From JADLGL01 sp050184415 (GTDB taxonomy: Bacteria > Pseudomonadota > Alphaproteobacteria > Rhizobiales > Kaistiaceae): 64,000 nt of DNA. The first letter of the stretch is position 1, and every line of letters begins with the position of its first letter. A program made the translations under genes and the position numbers. The notes beneath the pieces were generated by a model. That model had not been told where the DNA came from. It worked only from the letters and a program-made list of their open reading frames with translations, and did no database searches. Below are positions 9,576 through 17,692 of this stretch, piece after piece. The stretch spans positions 124,001 through 188,000 of the forward strand of contig JBFXAJ010000002.1 of assembly GCA_050184415.1 (NCBI GenBank). The letters are read 5' to 3'.

Positions 9576-9680
9576 TTGGCTCTCCATAGGCACCGCGTCG
9601 GGACGACCCGAGGGCGCATTGTTCTTGCGTTTGAGCAAAGGACCCCGCCACGGCATGCCCTGCCGGGCGAGGAATGCGGG

Positions 9681-9709
9681 CTTATAGAGGCGGGACCGAA
9701 GCCGCGCAA
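9681..9709 (-). promoter_or_regulatory. sigma-70-type promoter for rpmI-rplT
   Basis: On the minus strand, TTGCGC (9709-9704) is followed after 17 nt by TATAAG (9686-9681), close to the housekeeping consensus. It lies about 105 nt upstream of rpmI. This leaves a leader of about 100 nt that could host L20-type autoregulation (inference). Confidence 0.65.
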
Positions 9710-9842
9710 GCGGGCAAGGGCCTCCGTTGAGCGGACGCGACGTGTCGCCGCCGGCGCACTCAGGGGGACGCGGTCGACCCCGGTCAGCAATCTGGCATGA
9801 CCGCTCCGACAGACACCGAGGACCTTGGCACCAGCATGTTGG

Positions 9843-9867
9843 GGAACCCGGCCTACGCGTCCCCGTT
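9843..9867 (+). promoter_or_regulatory. EcfG (general stress) promoter before the hydrolase gene
   Basis: GGAAC (9843-9847), 16 nt, then CGTT (9864-9867) is a perfect match to the alphaproteobacterial EcfG consensus. The -10 lies 22 nt before the start codon at 9890, which leaves room for a short leader and the ribosome site. Confidence 0.75.
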
Positions 9868-9889
9868 GAAGGACACGAAAGGAAGACTC

Positions 9890-10774
9890 ATGATTGGAAG
9901 ACATGGGCTCGCACTCGCCATCGCCGCGGCAATAGTCGTCCCGTATTTTGCCTTGGCTCAAGGAGCTGACGAAGTGGACTTTGCGATCTCGGGCGACGGC
10001 ACGAGGATAGCCTTCGACAAAGTCGGAAACGGCCCGGTTCTTATTATCGTGGGAGGCGCTGCAAGTTACCGGGCACTCGACCCGACGACTTCGACCCTGG
10101 CGGAGCTGCTTGCGCCGAACTTCTCTGTCGTGACTTACGACCGGCGTGGCCGGGGCGAAAGCACGGACGCGCTCCCCTACGCTCCGGAACGGGAAATCGA
10201 AGACATCGCAGCTCTTGTGGACCTGGCCGGCGGACGGGCTTCCCTTGTCGGATACTCGTCGGGCGCGGTCCTTGCTTTAGAGGCTGCAGCTGCGGGTCTT
10301 CCGATCGACGCCGTGGTCATGTACGAGCCGCCCATTGTGCTTCCGGGTGGCGATTTTCCGCCTCCGCCGGACGACGTTGTCGCGGTCATTGATCAACTCG
10401 TTGCCGCCGGGGACCGCGATGAAGCCGTGGCCTACTTCATGGGAACGGTCGGCACGCCGCCGGAGGAGGTCGAGCGCATGAGGCAGGGGCCGAACTGGCC
10501 ACTCCTCGAACGCATCGCGCACACGATGGCGTATGACTGGCGCATCCTGTTCAAAGCCTACTACGCCGAAGATCGTTTCCCGGAGGATTGGAGCCAGACG
10601 ACGGTCCCGGTGCTGATCGTCAACGGCGACGCATCTCTTCCGTTTATGCCGGCAACGGCGGATGCCATTGCCGCCGCGCTACCCGGTGCGGATCGTCTGG
10701 TCCTCCCCGGCCAGGGTCACAGTCCCGCGCCGGAGGTGATTGCTCCAGCAATCCGGGACTTCCTGCTGCCCTGA
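9890..10774 (+). CDS. exported alpha/beta hydrolase
   Basis: This 294-aa alpha/beta hydrolase-fold protein starts with a signal peptide: MIGRHGLALAIAAAI, then cleavage near ALAQ. The nucleophile elbow is GYSSG. The oxyanion region is IIVGGAASYR, YDRRGRGES follows, and the catalytic His is in GQGHSP near the C-terminus. The substrate is unknown. ATG 9890 is chosen because AAAGGAAG lies just upstream, the signal peptide begins there, and an EcfG promoter ends 22 nt before it. The open frame continues back to 9797 but would overlap the promoter. The gene faces away from rpmI and separates it from infC. Confidence 0.8.
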   Translation: MIGRHGLALAIAAAIVVPYFALAQGADEVDFAISGDGTRIAFDKVGNGPVLIIVGGAASYRALDPTTSTLAELLAPNFSVVTYDRRGRGESTDALPYAPEREIEDIAALVDLAGGRASLVGYSSGAVLALEAAAAGLPIDAVVMYEPPIVLPGGDFPPPPDDVVAVIDQLVAAGDRDEAVAYFMGTVGTPPEEVERMRQGPNWPLLERIAHTMAYDWRILFKAYYAEDRFPEDWSQTTVPVLIVNGDASLPFMPATADAIAAALPGADRLVLPGQGHSPAPEVIAPAIRDFLLP

Positions 10775-10816
10775 TGGGGGGCCGAGCCGGGTAGCGGATC
10801 CGGCGCTGGAACCACC

Positions 10817-11371
10817 TCATTCGCTGCGCCGGAACAGCTCCGGATAGACCTCCACCAGCCCATCTTCGTCCACTTGAAGCTCGGCGCTGAAATCGAAGGT
10901 GGCGTCCTCATAGAGATACCGCCGCCCCTTATCGAGGCAGGTATAGCGCTGCCTAGCCACCCGCGGCTCAAGGTCGGGCCAGTCGAAATGAGCAACCGTG
11001 ATGTCCCGCCCCTTTCCCTCCTCCAACCGAAGGCCATTGATCGGCAGGCTGTTGGTGAAGGGTGTGAAGACGAGGTCGATGTAGGTGCAGCCGGCGAGGT
11101 GCGGCATCGGCCGACCGGCAGCCCGCCACGCCGCGAGGCGATCACGGGTCACACTCACCGGCGTCCGGCCCAATCGCTCGATCAGGAGCGACGAAAACGT
11201 CCAGTCAGGGTTGAGCTGAGCCCGATAGGTGAGCCCGAAGGACGCGCGATCGCCGGTCCTGCCAACGACAACGCCGGCGGCAGTGAAGCCGTCGGCGTTC
11301 TCACGCAATTCGAAATGCTCGAGCCCGTCGCCTTCTGCGGGCACCCAGCGGACCGTCCGCGGAAGGCCCAT
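10817..11371 (-). CDS. putative glycolipid-binding family protein
   Basis: This is a cytoplasmic protein of 184 aa with no signal peptide or membrane segment. It matches my memory of the Glycolipid_bind family: a beta-rich fold with TYIDLVFTPFTNSLPINGL and a C-terminal VDEDGLVEVYPELFRR. The family's biochemical role is poorly defined. It starts 5 nt after the infC stop, so it is probably co-transcribed with infC. Confidence 0.6.
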   Translation of the reverse strand: MGLPRTVRWVPAEGDGLEHFELRENADGFTAAGVVVGRTGDRASFGLTYRAQLNPDWTFSSLLIERLGRTPVSVTRDRLAAWRAAGRPMPHLAGCTYIDLVFTPFTNSLPINGLRLEEGKGRDITVAHFDWPDLEPRVARQRYTCLDKGRRYLYEDATFDFSAELQVDEDGLVEVYPELFRRSE

Positions 11372-11376
11372 GGGCG

Positions 11377-11913
11377 CTAACGCGGCGCCAGCACCATGAC
11401 CATTTGGCGCCCTTCGAGCTTGGCGTCCGATTCGATCTTGGCGACTTCGGCCGTCTCGTCGCGGACACGGTCGAGGAGCTTCACGCCGAGTTCCTGGTGC
11501 GCCATCTCGCGGCCACGGAAGCGGAGGGTCACCTTGACCTTGTCGCCTTCCTCGAAGAAGCGGTGCATCGCCTTCATCTTCACGTCGTAGTCGTGCGTGT
11601 CGATGTTGGGCCGCATCTTGATCTCCTTGACCTCGACCACCTTCTGGCGCTTGCGAGCCTCGGCCGCCTTCTTCTGCGACTGATACTTGAAGCGCCCGAA
11701 ATCCATCACCTTGGCGACGGGCGGGGTGGCGTTGGGAGAAATCTCCACGAGGTCGAGGCCAGCGGACTGGGCAAGCGCGATGGCTTCGGCGATTGGCGTC
11801 GGGCCGAGATTGGCCCCGTCTTCGCCGATCAGCTGGACCGTATAGACGCGGATGTCCTCATTGATGCGGGGCCCGTCCTTGGTCGGCGGCGGTGCTCTGT
11901 GGGGTCGACGAAT
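11377..11913 (-). CDS. infC: translation initiation factor IF-3, AUU start
   Basis: IF-3 binds the 30S subunit and checks start-codon pairing. The N-domain carries PRINEDIRVYTVQLIGEDG and the C-domain KMRPNIDTHDYDVKM. There is no ATG, GTG or TTG start near the expected N-terminus. An ATT codon at 11913 is preceded by AGGAGAG with 7 nt spacing and gives 178 aa, the usual length. AUU starts in infC allow IF-3 to repress its own translation. The longer open frame to 12117 is not IF-3-like. Confidence 0.93.
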   Translation of the reverse strand: MRRPHRAPPPTKDGPRINEDIRVYTVQLIGEDGANLGPTPIAEAIALAQSAGLDLVEISPNATPPVAKVMDFGRFKYQSQKKAAEARKRQKVVEVKEIKMRPNIDTHDYDVKMKAMHRFFEEGDKVKVTLRFRGREMAHQELGVKLLDRVRDETAEVAKIESDAKLEGRQMVMVLAPR

Positions 11914-12157
11914 GGCAGTTCTCTCCTGTGTCGTTGCAGACAGAAGTCGCCGGGGTGCCGGAATGACGAAAGCCCCGCGCAACCGGCCGCGGGGCCTTGG
12001 CATGAATGGCCCGACACCGCGGGGATGTGGCGTACAGTTGTGGCGGCGGCGTGTCGAAGTCAACTCCTCCGCAGAGCAGAGGAAGGCGCTTTTCTTCGGC
12101 AATGGCCGCTGCGCCACTCCGCCCGGGCCGTGCTAGAAACCCGGGGCGGAGGCGGGG

Positions 12158-12940
12158 TTGGAAGGCGACGTTTCTGAAATCATCGTCGGCGCCGGAGAAG
12201 CCGAACGCCGGATCGCAATGATCCGGCGGCCCGGACGTTCGCCGGGCGTGTTCTGGCTCGGCGGCTATCGCTCAGACATGAACGGCACCAAGGCCAAGGC
12301 CGTCGATCGCTACGCGGCGTCGATGGATCTCGCCTGCACCCGCTTCGACTATTCCGGCCATGGCCAGTCCGGCGGCCGTTTCGAGGACGGCACGATTTCG
12401 CGCTGGCTCGACGACACCTCCGCCGTGTTCGACATGACGGTGGGGCCGCAGATCCTCGTCGGCTCCTCGATGGGCGGCTGGCTGGCGCTCCTCCTCTCCG
12501 AACGCGAGCGGCTGACTGCCGAGAAGCGCCGCATCGCCGGGATGGTGCTGATTGCGCCCGCGGTCGACATGACCCGCGAGCTGATGTGGAACAGCCTCTC
12601 CAAGGCTGCGAAGCACGAGCTGACGGCGAAGGGCGTGTACCTCGAGCCGAGCCCCTATTCGGAGGAGCCAGTCCCGATCACCAAGAAGCTGATCGACGAC
12701 GGCGAGCTGCACCTGTTCGGCGACCGCCTGATCGAAACCGGTTGTCCGGTCCACATCATCCAAGGCATGAAGGACGAAGAGGTGCCCTACTGGCACGCGA
12801 CCGGCCTCCTCGAGCATCTCGCCAGCGACGACGTCGTGCTGACGCTCGTCAAGGACGGCGACCACCGGCTGTCACGGCCGGAAGACCTCGAACGGCTTCA
12901 GGCGGCGCTGGCCGGCATGCTCCAGGAAATAGGCGACTAG
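12158..12940 (+). CDS. alpha/beta hydrolase (ABHD10-like)
   Basis: This 260-aa cytoplasmic alpha/beta hydrolase has the nucleophile elbow GSSMGG (Ser near residue 104). FDYSGHGQSGG comes earlier, there is an acid near GMKDEEVPY, and the His is in DGDHRLSRPED. The overall pattern resembles bacterial relatives of ABHD10 thioesterases/esterases; the substrate is not known. The best start is TTG 12158, with GGAGG about 5 nt upstream; ATG 12218 is a shorter alternative. Its 3' end overlaps the convergent HPF-type gene by 4 nt. Confidence 0.75.
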   Translation: MEGDVSEIIVGAGEAERRIAMIRRPGRSPGVFWLGGYRSDMNGTKAKAVDRYAASMDLACTRFDYSGHGQSGGRFEDGTISRWLDDTSAVFDMTVGPQILVGSSMGGWLALLLSERERLTAEKRRIAGMVLIAPAVDMTRELMWNSLSKAAKHELTAKGVYLEPSPYSEEPVPITKKLIDDGELHLFGDRLIETGCPVHIIQGMKDEEVPYWHATGLLEHLASDDVVLTLVKDGDHRLSRPEDLERLQAALAGMLQEIGD

Positions 12941-13560
12941 GTCGAAGTCGGAAGTTTTTCCGATTTTGACCAGCGAGTCCACTCCCCTACGCGGGCTCCC
13001 TTCACGCGCACCTTTCCGGCGGTCGGCCCGGTGTCGCCGAGATTCTCGACGTAGTGGACCTCGTCGCCGCGCTGGAGCTTGTCGAAATCGCCGGCAAGGA
13101 CGCTATTGCGATGGAAATAGAGGAGGCTTCCTTCGGCGGTCAGGAGGAAGCCGTGGTCCTCGTCGGCGTTCACCTCCGCAACCTGGCCGAGGTACTGGTT
13201 CTCGCCGTCGTGGTGCGGCTGCTTGGTGCGGCCGGTCCGGCGCTCCTTCAGCTCGAAAAGCTGACGCTCCGCGATACGGAAGGCCTCGTTGATGGCCGTC
13301 CGGAGGTCCGGCGACTGGTATTTCCGCTGGAGATGCTCGGGCTCATGGGTCACCACGATGTCAGCGCGGCCCGGAACGCCAAGTTCGATATGGACGACGG
13401 GGGGAATTCCGATCGTGCTGCTCGGCCGTTCCACCTTCACCCGGCACGACACCAGGCGGTCGTAGATCTTCTCCAGTTTCGCCACCCTCTCCCTGATCTC
13501 CTCCTCGGCCCATTCGGTCGGGTCAACGTGGTGGAAAGCCAGCTCGAGCGGCACCTGCAT
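12937..13560 (-). CDS. HPF/RaiA ribosome-associated domain fused to cold-shock domain
   Basis: The protein has 207 aa and two domains. Residues 1-110 look like the ribosome hibernation factor (HPF/RaiA) fold: MQVPLELAFHHVDPTEWAEE, then CRVKVERPSS. After a polar linker of about 10 residues, residues 120-190 form a cold-shock OB fold with GFLLTAEGSLLYFHRNSV, GDEVHYVENLGDTGP and AGKVRV. A role in parking ribosomes under stress with RNA contact is inferred. It ends on the convergent hydrolase gene with a 4-nt overlap. Confidence 0.85.
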   Translation of the reverse strand: MQVPLELAFHHVDPTEWAEEEIRERVAKLEKIYDRLVSCRVKVERPSSTIGIPPVVHIELGVPGRADIVVTHEPEHLQRKYQSPDLRTAINEAFRIAERQLFELKERRTGRTKQPHHDGENQYLGQVAEVNADEDHGFLLTAEGSLLYFHRNSVLAGDFDKLQRGDEVHYVENLGDTGPTAGKVRVKGARVGEWTRWSKSEKLPTST

Positions 13561-13636
13561 GGTTTGTCTCCTTCTACTCTACAAGAAGAGTGTGGGAGCC
13601 GATTGAGGCGCTCGCAAGGGGCAAAACCGCCCCGGT

Positions 13637-14518
13637 TCAGGCAGAGTCGGCCTGCCCTTCGCCGCGGGCGTAAAGGGCCGCGAGGCCTTCGCGATAGGTC
13701 GGATAGGCGAGCCGGACGCCCAGAACCTCTTTCATCCTGAGGTTCCGGACCCGCTTGTTCTCGCCGTAGAAGGAGCGCGCCATCGGTGTCAGCTCCGCGG
13801 TCGCAAAGTCCTGCACGGGCGGGGGGTCGACCCCCATCAGGGCTGCCGCAAAGGCCACGACGTCCTGCGGCGGCGACGGCTCGTCGTCGGTGACGTTGTA
13901 GACGCCGTTCGCCTTAGTCGCGAAGGCCGCCGCAATCGTTTTTGCGATGTCGTCGACATGGATGCGGTTGAACACCTGGCCCGGCTTGACGAGGCGCCGC
14001 GCCGATCCATCGGCGATATTCGCAAGCGCGTTCCGGCCCGGCCCGTAGATCCCGGCAAGGCGGAGGATCGCAAGCGGCTTGCGGGCCCCCTTGGCGAGGT
14101 TCCGCCACGCATTCTCCGTTGCCAGCCGTTCGACGGACCGCGCGCTGACCGGGCGCGGGCGCGTCGTCTCATCGACCCAGCCGCCATTCGCATCGCCATA
14201 GACGCCGACGGTGGAGAGATAGACGATCGCCTCGAGGTCCTCGGCCGACGCGATATCGGCGGCGTGGTCGACAAGCACTGGGTCGCCGGCCGGCGACGGC
14301 GGAATCGACACGAGGAGGTGGGTTGCGTCGGCAACGGCCGCCGCGACCTCAGACGATGCGCCCCGGCCTTCGAAGCGGAGCGCGTCGATGCCTTCGGCCC
14401 GCAGCATGCCGATCTTCTCGGCGGATCGGGCCGTGCCGCCGATCCATTCGGCAGCCGGCAGGACGCTTCGAACGTAGGCGAGGGCGCTGTCGCCGAGGCC
14501 GAAGACGAAGAGGCGCAA
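13637..14518 (-). CDS. NAD-dependent epimerase/dehydratase family protein (YeeZ-like)
   Basis: This 293-aa extended short-chain dehydrogenase fold has an N-terminal nucleotide site FVFGLGDSALA instead of the common GxxGxxG. It also has STVGVYGDANGGWVDE, RLAGIYGPGRN and NRIHVDDIAKTI. This resembles YeeZ-like proteins, whose substrate is unknown. The catalytic Tyr of STVGVYGD is present. It starts 3 nt after the stop of the small pentad-repeat gene, so the two form a transcription unit. Confidence 0.75.
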   Translation of the reverse strand: MRLFVFGLGDSALAYVRSVLPAAEWIGGTARSAEKIGMLRAEGIDALRFEGRGASSEVAAAVADATHLLVSIPPSPAGDPVLVDHAADIASAEDLEAIVYLSTVGVYGDANGGWVDETTRPRPVSARSVERLATENAWRNLAKGARKPLAILRLAGIYGPGRNALANIADGSARRLVKPGQVFNRIHVDDIAKTIAAAFATKANGVYNVTDDEPSPPQDVVAFAAALMGVDPPPVQDFATAELTPMARSFYGENKRVRNLRMKEVLGVRLAYPTYREGLAALYARGEGQADSA

Positions 14519-14521
14519 GGG

Positions 14522-14755
14522 TCAACGTCTCTCGGCGGGACGACGGTCGTCCAATCGTTCTACGGTGAGCGTCCCGACGGTCAGCCGGTCGATGCGGGCC
14601 TCGGCGATCCGCACCCTCCGAATGGCAAGGGCGCCGATCGCGAGCGCCCCGATGGCGACCGCACCGGCCGACACGGCACCGATCGCAAGGGCCGCGACGG
14701 CCGAAGGGCCGAGCCGCACGCCCTTCTCCTCGGGAAGCTTCAGCGCGCCATGCAT
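14522..14755 (-). CDS. small pentad-repeat protein of unknown function
   Basis: This protein has 77 aa. From residue 18 to 68 the chain consists of ten consecutive five-residue units of the form [LVA]-x-[IV]-x-x, such as LAIGA, VAIGA, VRIAE, ARIDR and LTVER. The early units are hydrophobic and the later ones charged. The regular register suggests a small beta-solenoid, although the first half could also pass as a membrane segment. I recall similar short proteins in other bacteria but know no function. It is tightly coupled to the YeeZ-like gene (3-nt gap). Confidence 0.6.
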   Translation of the reverse strand: MHGALKLPEEKGVRLGPSAVAALAIGAVSAGAVAIGALAIGALAIRRVRIAEARIDRLTVGTLTVERLDDRRPAERR

Positions 14756-14791
14756 GATGCATCTCCTCGCGAACCGGCCACCGGCCGGCCG

Positions 14792-15376
14792 TCACTGTGC
14801 GACGGGCCGGCGCATCGGGCCAATCCTCTGCCCTGCCGCAGAATCCTCGATCAGTTGCGTGAGCCGCCGCTGCCTTGTCTCAGCCTTCCTGGCGCTCACC
14901 ACCCACCACAGCGCCGCGTGACGGTACGATTGGCCCTGCCCCTCGTACCAGGACCACGCCGTCCCGTGGGCGCGGAATTCGGCCTCTTCCTCGGGTGCGA
15001 AGGCCGCGTTGCTGTTCTCGAACGAGTAGCTCCTCTCCCGCTTGAGGTCGCGGCCCTCATAGGCCGCAAGGCCGGCGGGGGCCATTCGCCCCTCCTTCGT
15101 CAGCCGCTCGATGTGGCGCTTGTTCACCGCGCTCCAGATCGAGCTCTTCTTTCGCGGCGAGAACCGGATCATCCAGCGCTTGTCGTCGATCGATTTCCGG
15201 ACGCCGTCGATCCAGCCGAAGCACAGCGCCTCGTCGAGGGCTTCGGGATAGGCGAGACCCTCGAGCTCCGATCCCTTCTTGACCAAGCCGACGAAAAGCC
15301 CTTCGGAGCTCGCATGGTTCTTCTCCAGCCAGTCACGCCACGCTTTCGGCGACGGGAAATAGGTCGGATCGGGCAC
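14792..15376 (-). CDS. YdeI/OmpD-associated (OmdA) family protein, full length
   Basis: This cytoplasmic protein of 194 aa has YFPSPKAWRDWLEKNHAS, DEALCFGWIDG, SPRKKSSIWSAVN and a C-terminal part ending in a basic tail. These are the usual landmarks of the YdeI/OmdA family, whose role is poorly understood (linked to stress and antimicrobial-peptide resistance in some bacteria). The GTG start at 15376 follows the stop of the paralogue upstream with no gap. A GGAGAG site lies inside that gene. Confidence 0.7.
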   Translation of the reverse strand: MPDPTYFPSPKAWRDWLEKNHASSEGLFVGLVKKGSELEGLAYPEALDEALCFGWIDGVRKSIDDKRWMIRFSPRKKSSIWSAVNKRHIERLTKEGRMAPAGLAAYEGRDLKRERSYSFENSNAAFAPEEEAEFRAHGTAWSWYEGQGQSYRHAALWWVVSARKAETRQRRLTQLIEDSAAGQRIGPMRRPVAQ

Positions 15377-15739
15377 CTACGCGCTCTCCGAGGTTCGTTT
15401 CGGCGTATTGCGCCGCTCGAAGACGACGAGACCGGCCGGCGTCATCCGCCCTTCCGCGATCAGCCGTTCGACCCGCGCAATGTTCCGCGCGCTCCACGGG
15501 CTATTCGGCTTCCGCGGCGACATCCTGATCGACCAGCGCTTGTCGTCCACCGAGCGCGCCAGGCTGTCGATCCAGCCGAAGCACAGCGCCTCGTCCACGA
15601 CCTCATCGAGATAGACCCCGGGGAAATCGGCGGCCTTCTTGATCATTCCGACCGTGATGCCGTCGGACGACGCGTGGTTGGCCTCGAGCCAGTCGCGCCA
15701 GGCGCTGCGGGATACGAAGTAGACCGGGAGGTCCTTCAT
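15377..15739 (-). CDS. short YdeI/OmdA family paralogue
   Basis: This is 120 aa and is clearly a paralogue of the next gene: YFVSRSAWRDWLEANHAS, DEALCFGWIDS and SPRKPNSPWSARN align directly. It lacks the C-terminal 70 residues of the longer copy and ends just after the helix containing FERRNTPK. The ATG at 15739 overlaps the queG stop (ATGA). The pair looks like a tandem duplication, with the shorter copy either minimal or losing its tail. Confidence 0.7.
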   Translation of the reverse strand: MKDLPVYFVSRSAWRDWLEANHASSDGITVGMIKKAADFPGVYLDEVVDEALCFGWIDSLARSVDDKRWSIRMSPRKPNSPWSARNIARVERLIAEGRMTPAGLVVFERRNTPKRTSESA

Positions 15740-16872
15740 GACGCCAACCATTCCGCTCTGACGTCGGCGTCGGTTTCAGCGGCGTGCCGCTCGGCGCGGA
15801 CAGCGGCAAAGCGGTCGGGCCGGAGTTGCGCGAGGGCCCAGATCGCCATGCCGCGAACCGCGGGCGACGGATCGTCGAGCCGCCGTTCCGCCGCTTCGGC
15901 CAGCGCCGGCTCGCCCGAATTGCCGATCGCGAGGAGCGCATTCCGGACCATGCGGTCGCGCCCGATCCGCTTGATCGGCGAGGCCGAGAACCGCGTCCGG
16001 AACGCGGCCTCGTCGAGTTCGACCAGCTCCACGAGCCGCGGCGCCTCGTAGTCGTCCCGCGCGGCGAGCTTCACGTCTCGCCCGGCCGCTGCGAACTTGT
16101 TCCACGGACATGCAGCCAGGCAGTCGTCGCAGCCATAGATACGGTTGCCGATCGCTTTCCGGAACTCCGCAGGAATCGGACCCTCATGCTCGATCGTGAG
16201 GTACGAAATGCAGCGCCGCGCATCGAGCTGATACGGCGCGGGAAACGCTGCGGTCGGGCACGCGTCGAGGCACGCCCGGCATGAGCCGCAACGATCCTCC
16301 TCGGCCTCGTCGGGAGGCAGGGCGACGTTGGTGAAGATCGAGCCGAGGAAGAGCCAGGAGCCGAACTCGCGCGAGACGAGATTGGTGTGCTTCCCCTGCC
16401 AGCCGATCCCGGCCATCTCCGCGAGCGGCTTCTCCATGACTGGCGCGGTATCGACGAACACCTTCACCCGGCCTTCGGTCGCCGCCGCGAAGCGGCCCCC
16501 GATCACCTTGAGGCGGCCCTTGATGACGTCGTGATAGTCGCGGTTCCGGGCATAGACCGAAACCGCGCCGCGATCGCGAAGCGCAAGGTCCGCGAGCGGG
16601 TCCCCCGCCGGGCCATAGTTGAGGCCGACCATCACCAGCGACTTCACCTCGGGCCAGAGGACGCGTGGGTCAGCGCGACGCTCCAAAGTCTCCGCGAGCC
16701 AGGTCATCGAACCGCCGCGCCCTTCAGCCACGAAGGCACGCAGTCTTTCGCCTGCGGGAAGCGCGGCGTCGGGCGGTGCGACGCGCGCGACGTCGAACCC
16801 CTCGGCCCTGATCTCGGCGACGAGGCGCGCCTTGAGGGCCGCCGGGTCGCCGGTCGCGGCGATCCGCCTCAG
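15736..16872 (-). CDS. queG: epoxyqueuosine reductase QueG
   Basis: QueG reduces epoxyqueuosine to queuosine in the tRNA wobble position, using cobalamin and two [4Fe-4S] clusters. Seen are WQGKHTNLVSREFGSW, the ferredoxin motif CGSCRACLDACPTAAF, a second set CDDCLAACPWNKF, and a C-terminal HEAT-like repeat. No ATG, GTG or TTG is well placed. The CTG at 16872, overlapping the upstream TGA, gives 378 aa, the normal length. A GTG farther upstream would overlap the GST gene deeply. The start is uncertain. Confidence 0.9.
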   Translation of the reverse strand: MRRIAATGDPAALKARLVAEIRAEGFDVARVAPPDAALPAGERLRAFVAEGRGGSMTWLAETLERRADPRVLWPEVKSLVMVGLNYGPAGDPLADLALRDRGAVSVYARNRDYHDVIKGRLKVIGGRFAAATEGRVKVFVDTAPVMEKPLAEMAGIGWQGKHTNLVSREFGSWLFLGSIFTNVALPPDEAEEDRCGSCRACLDACPTAAFPAPYQLDARRCISYLTIEHEGPIPAEFRKAIGNRIYGCDDCLAACPWNKFAAAGRDVKLAARDDYEAPRLVELVELDEAAFRTRFSASPIKRIGRDRMVRNALLAIGNSGEPALAEAAERRLDDPSPAVRGMAIWALAQLRPDRFAAVRAERHAAETDADVRAEWLAS

Positions 16873-17561
16873 AAGTCCGGGTCGGCGTAGTGCGCCGGCG
16901 GATTGGCGCCCTTGATCCGCTCCGCGAGGATCGGACGGAAGGACAGCCGCGATTTTATCCGCGCGTACCACGCCTTGGCCGGCTCGTCCTCGTCCCATGG
17001 CACTTCGCCCATATAGTCCAGGCAGGATAACTCGGCCGCCGCGGCGAGATCCGCAAGGCTCATGCGGCGGCCCGCGAGCCAATTCCGCCGCTCCGCCAGC
17101 CATCCGATATAGCGAAGATGGTAGCGGATGTTGGACCGCCCGGCCCGGATCGCTCCGGAATCCGGCGACGTACTGCCCGACCCCCGCGGCGCGATCCGCT
17201 TCAGGATCAGTTCGTTGACGAGGAGGCGGGTAACCTCGCCATGCATCTTATGGCCGAACCACGCCATCAGCCGCCGCGTCTCCGCCCGCTCGGCCGGCGT
17301 CCCCGGCATCATCGAATCCTCGCCGAAGCGGACGCCCCTTGTCTCGGCGAGGTACTCCGCGATCACCGGCGCCTCCGACACGACGATGTCGTCATGATCG
17401 GCGAAGACCGGGAGCGTGCCGGCGGGGTTCAGCGCGAGGAGCTCCTCGTCGCGCCCGACCGGCTGCACCTCGCGCAACTCGACCTCCTCGCCGTACTCGG
17501 AGAGCACGAGACGGACAAAGCGGGACGGCGCGGAAAGCGGGTGATGGTAAAGGATCGGCAT
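16869..17561 (-). CDS. fzlA: FzlA-type glutathione S-transferase-like protein
   Basis: This has 230 aa with a thioredoxin-like N-domain (LYHHPLSAPSRFVRLVLSEY, NPAGTLPVF) and an all-helical C-domain ending PPAHYADPDF. That tail and the position next to queG and uppP resemble FzlA of Caulobacter and other alphaproteobacteria, a GST-fold protein that binds FtsZ and supports constriction rather than conjugating glutathione. Assignment to FzlA is from memory of the family. It is coupled to queG by overlapping codons. Confidence 0.75.
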   Translation of the reverse strand: MPILYHHPLSAPSRFVRLVLSEYGEEVELREVQPVGRDEELLALNPAGTLPVFADHDDIVVSEAPVIAEYLAETRGVRFGEDSMMPGTPAERAETRRLMAWFGHKMHGEVTRLLVNELILKRIAPRGSGSTSPDSGAIRAGRSNIRYHLRYIGWLAERRNWLAGRRMSLADLAAAAELSCLDYMGEVPWDEDEPAKAWYARIKSRLSFRPILAERIKGANPPAHYADPDF

Positions 17562-17692
17562 CGTCAGGAGGAAGGGCGGGGCGCCGTGCTCAGCTGTGGC
17601 AGCCGCCAGACTGGCCCCCGGTGACGGGGCTTGGGTATAGGACCTGAGGGTGGCTCGAACAAGCCGATTCGAAGGCGGCGTCGGGGAAATTG

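Noticed and set aside
13958..16051. 697-aa plus-strand open frame over several minus-strand genes
   Set aside because: It spans four well-supported genes in antisense and has shadow-type composition.
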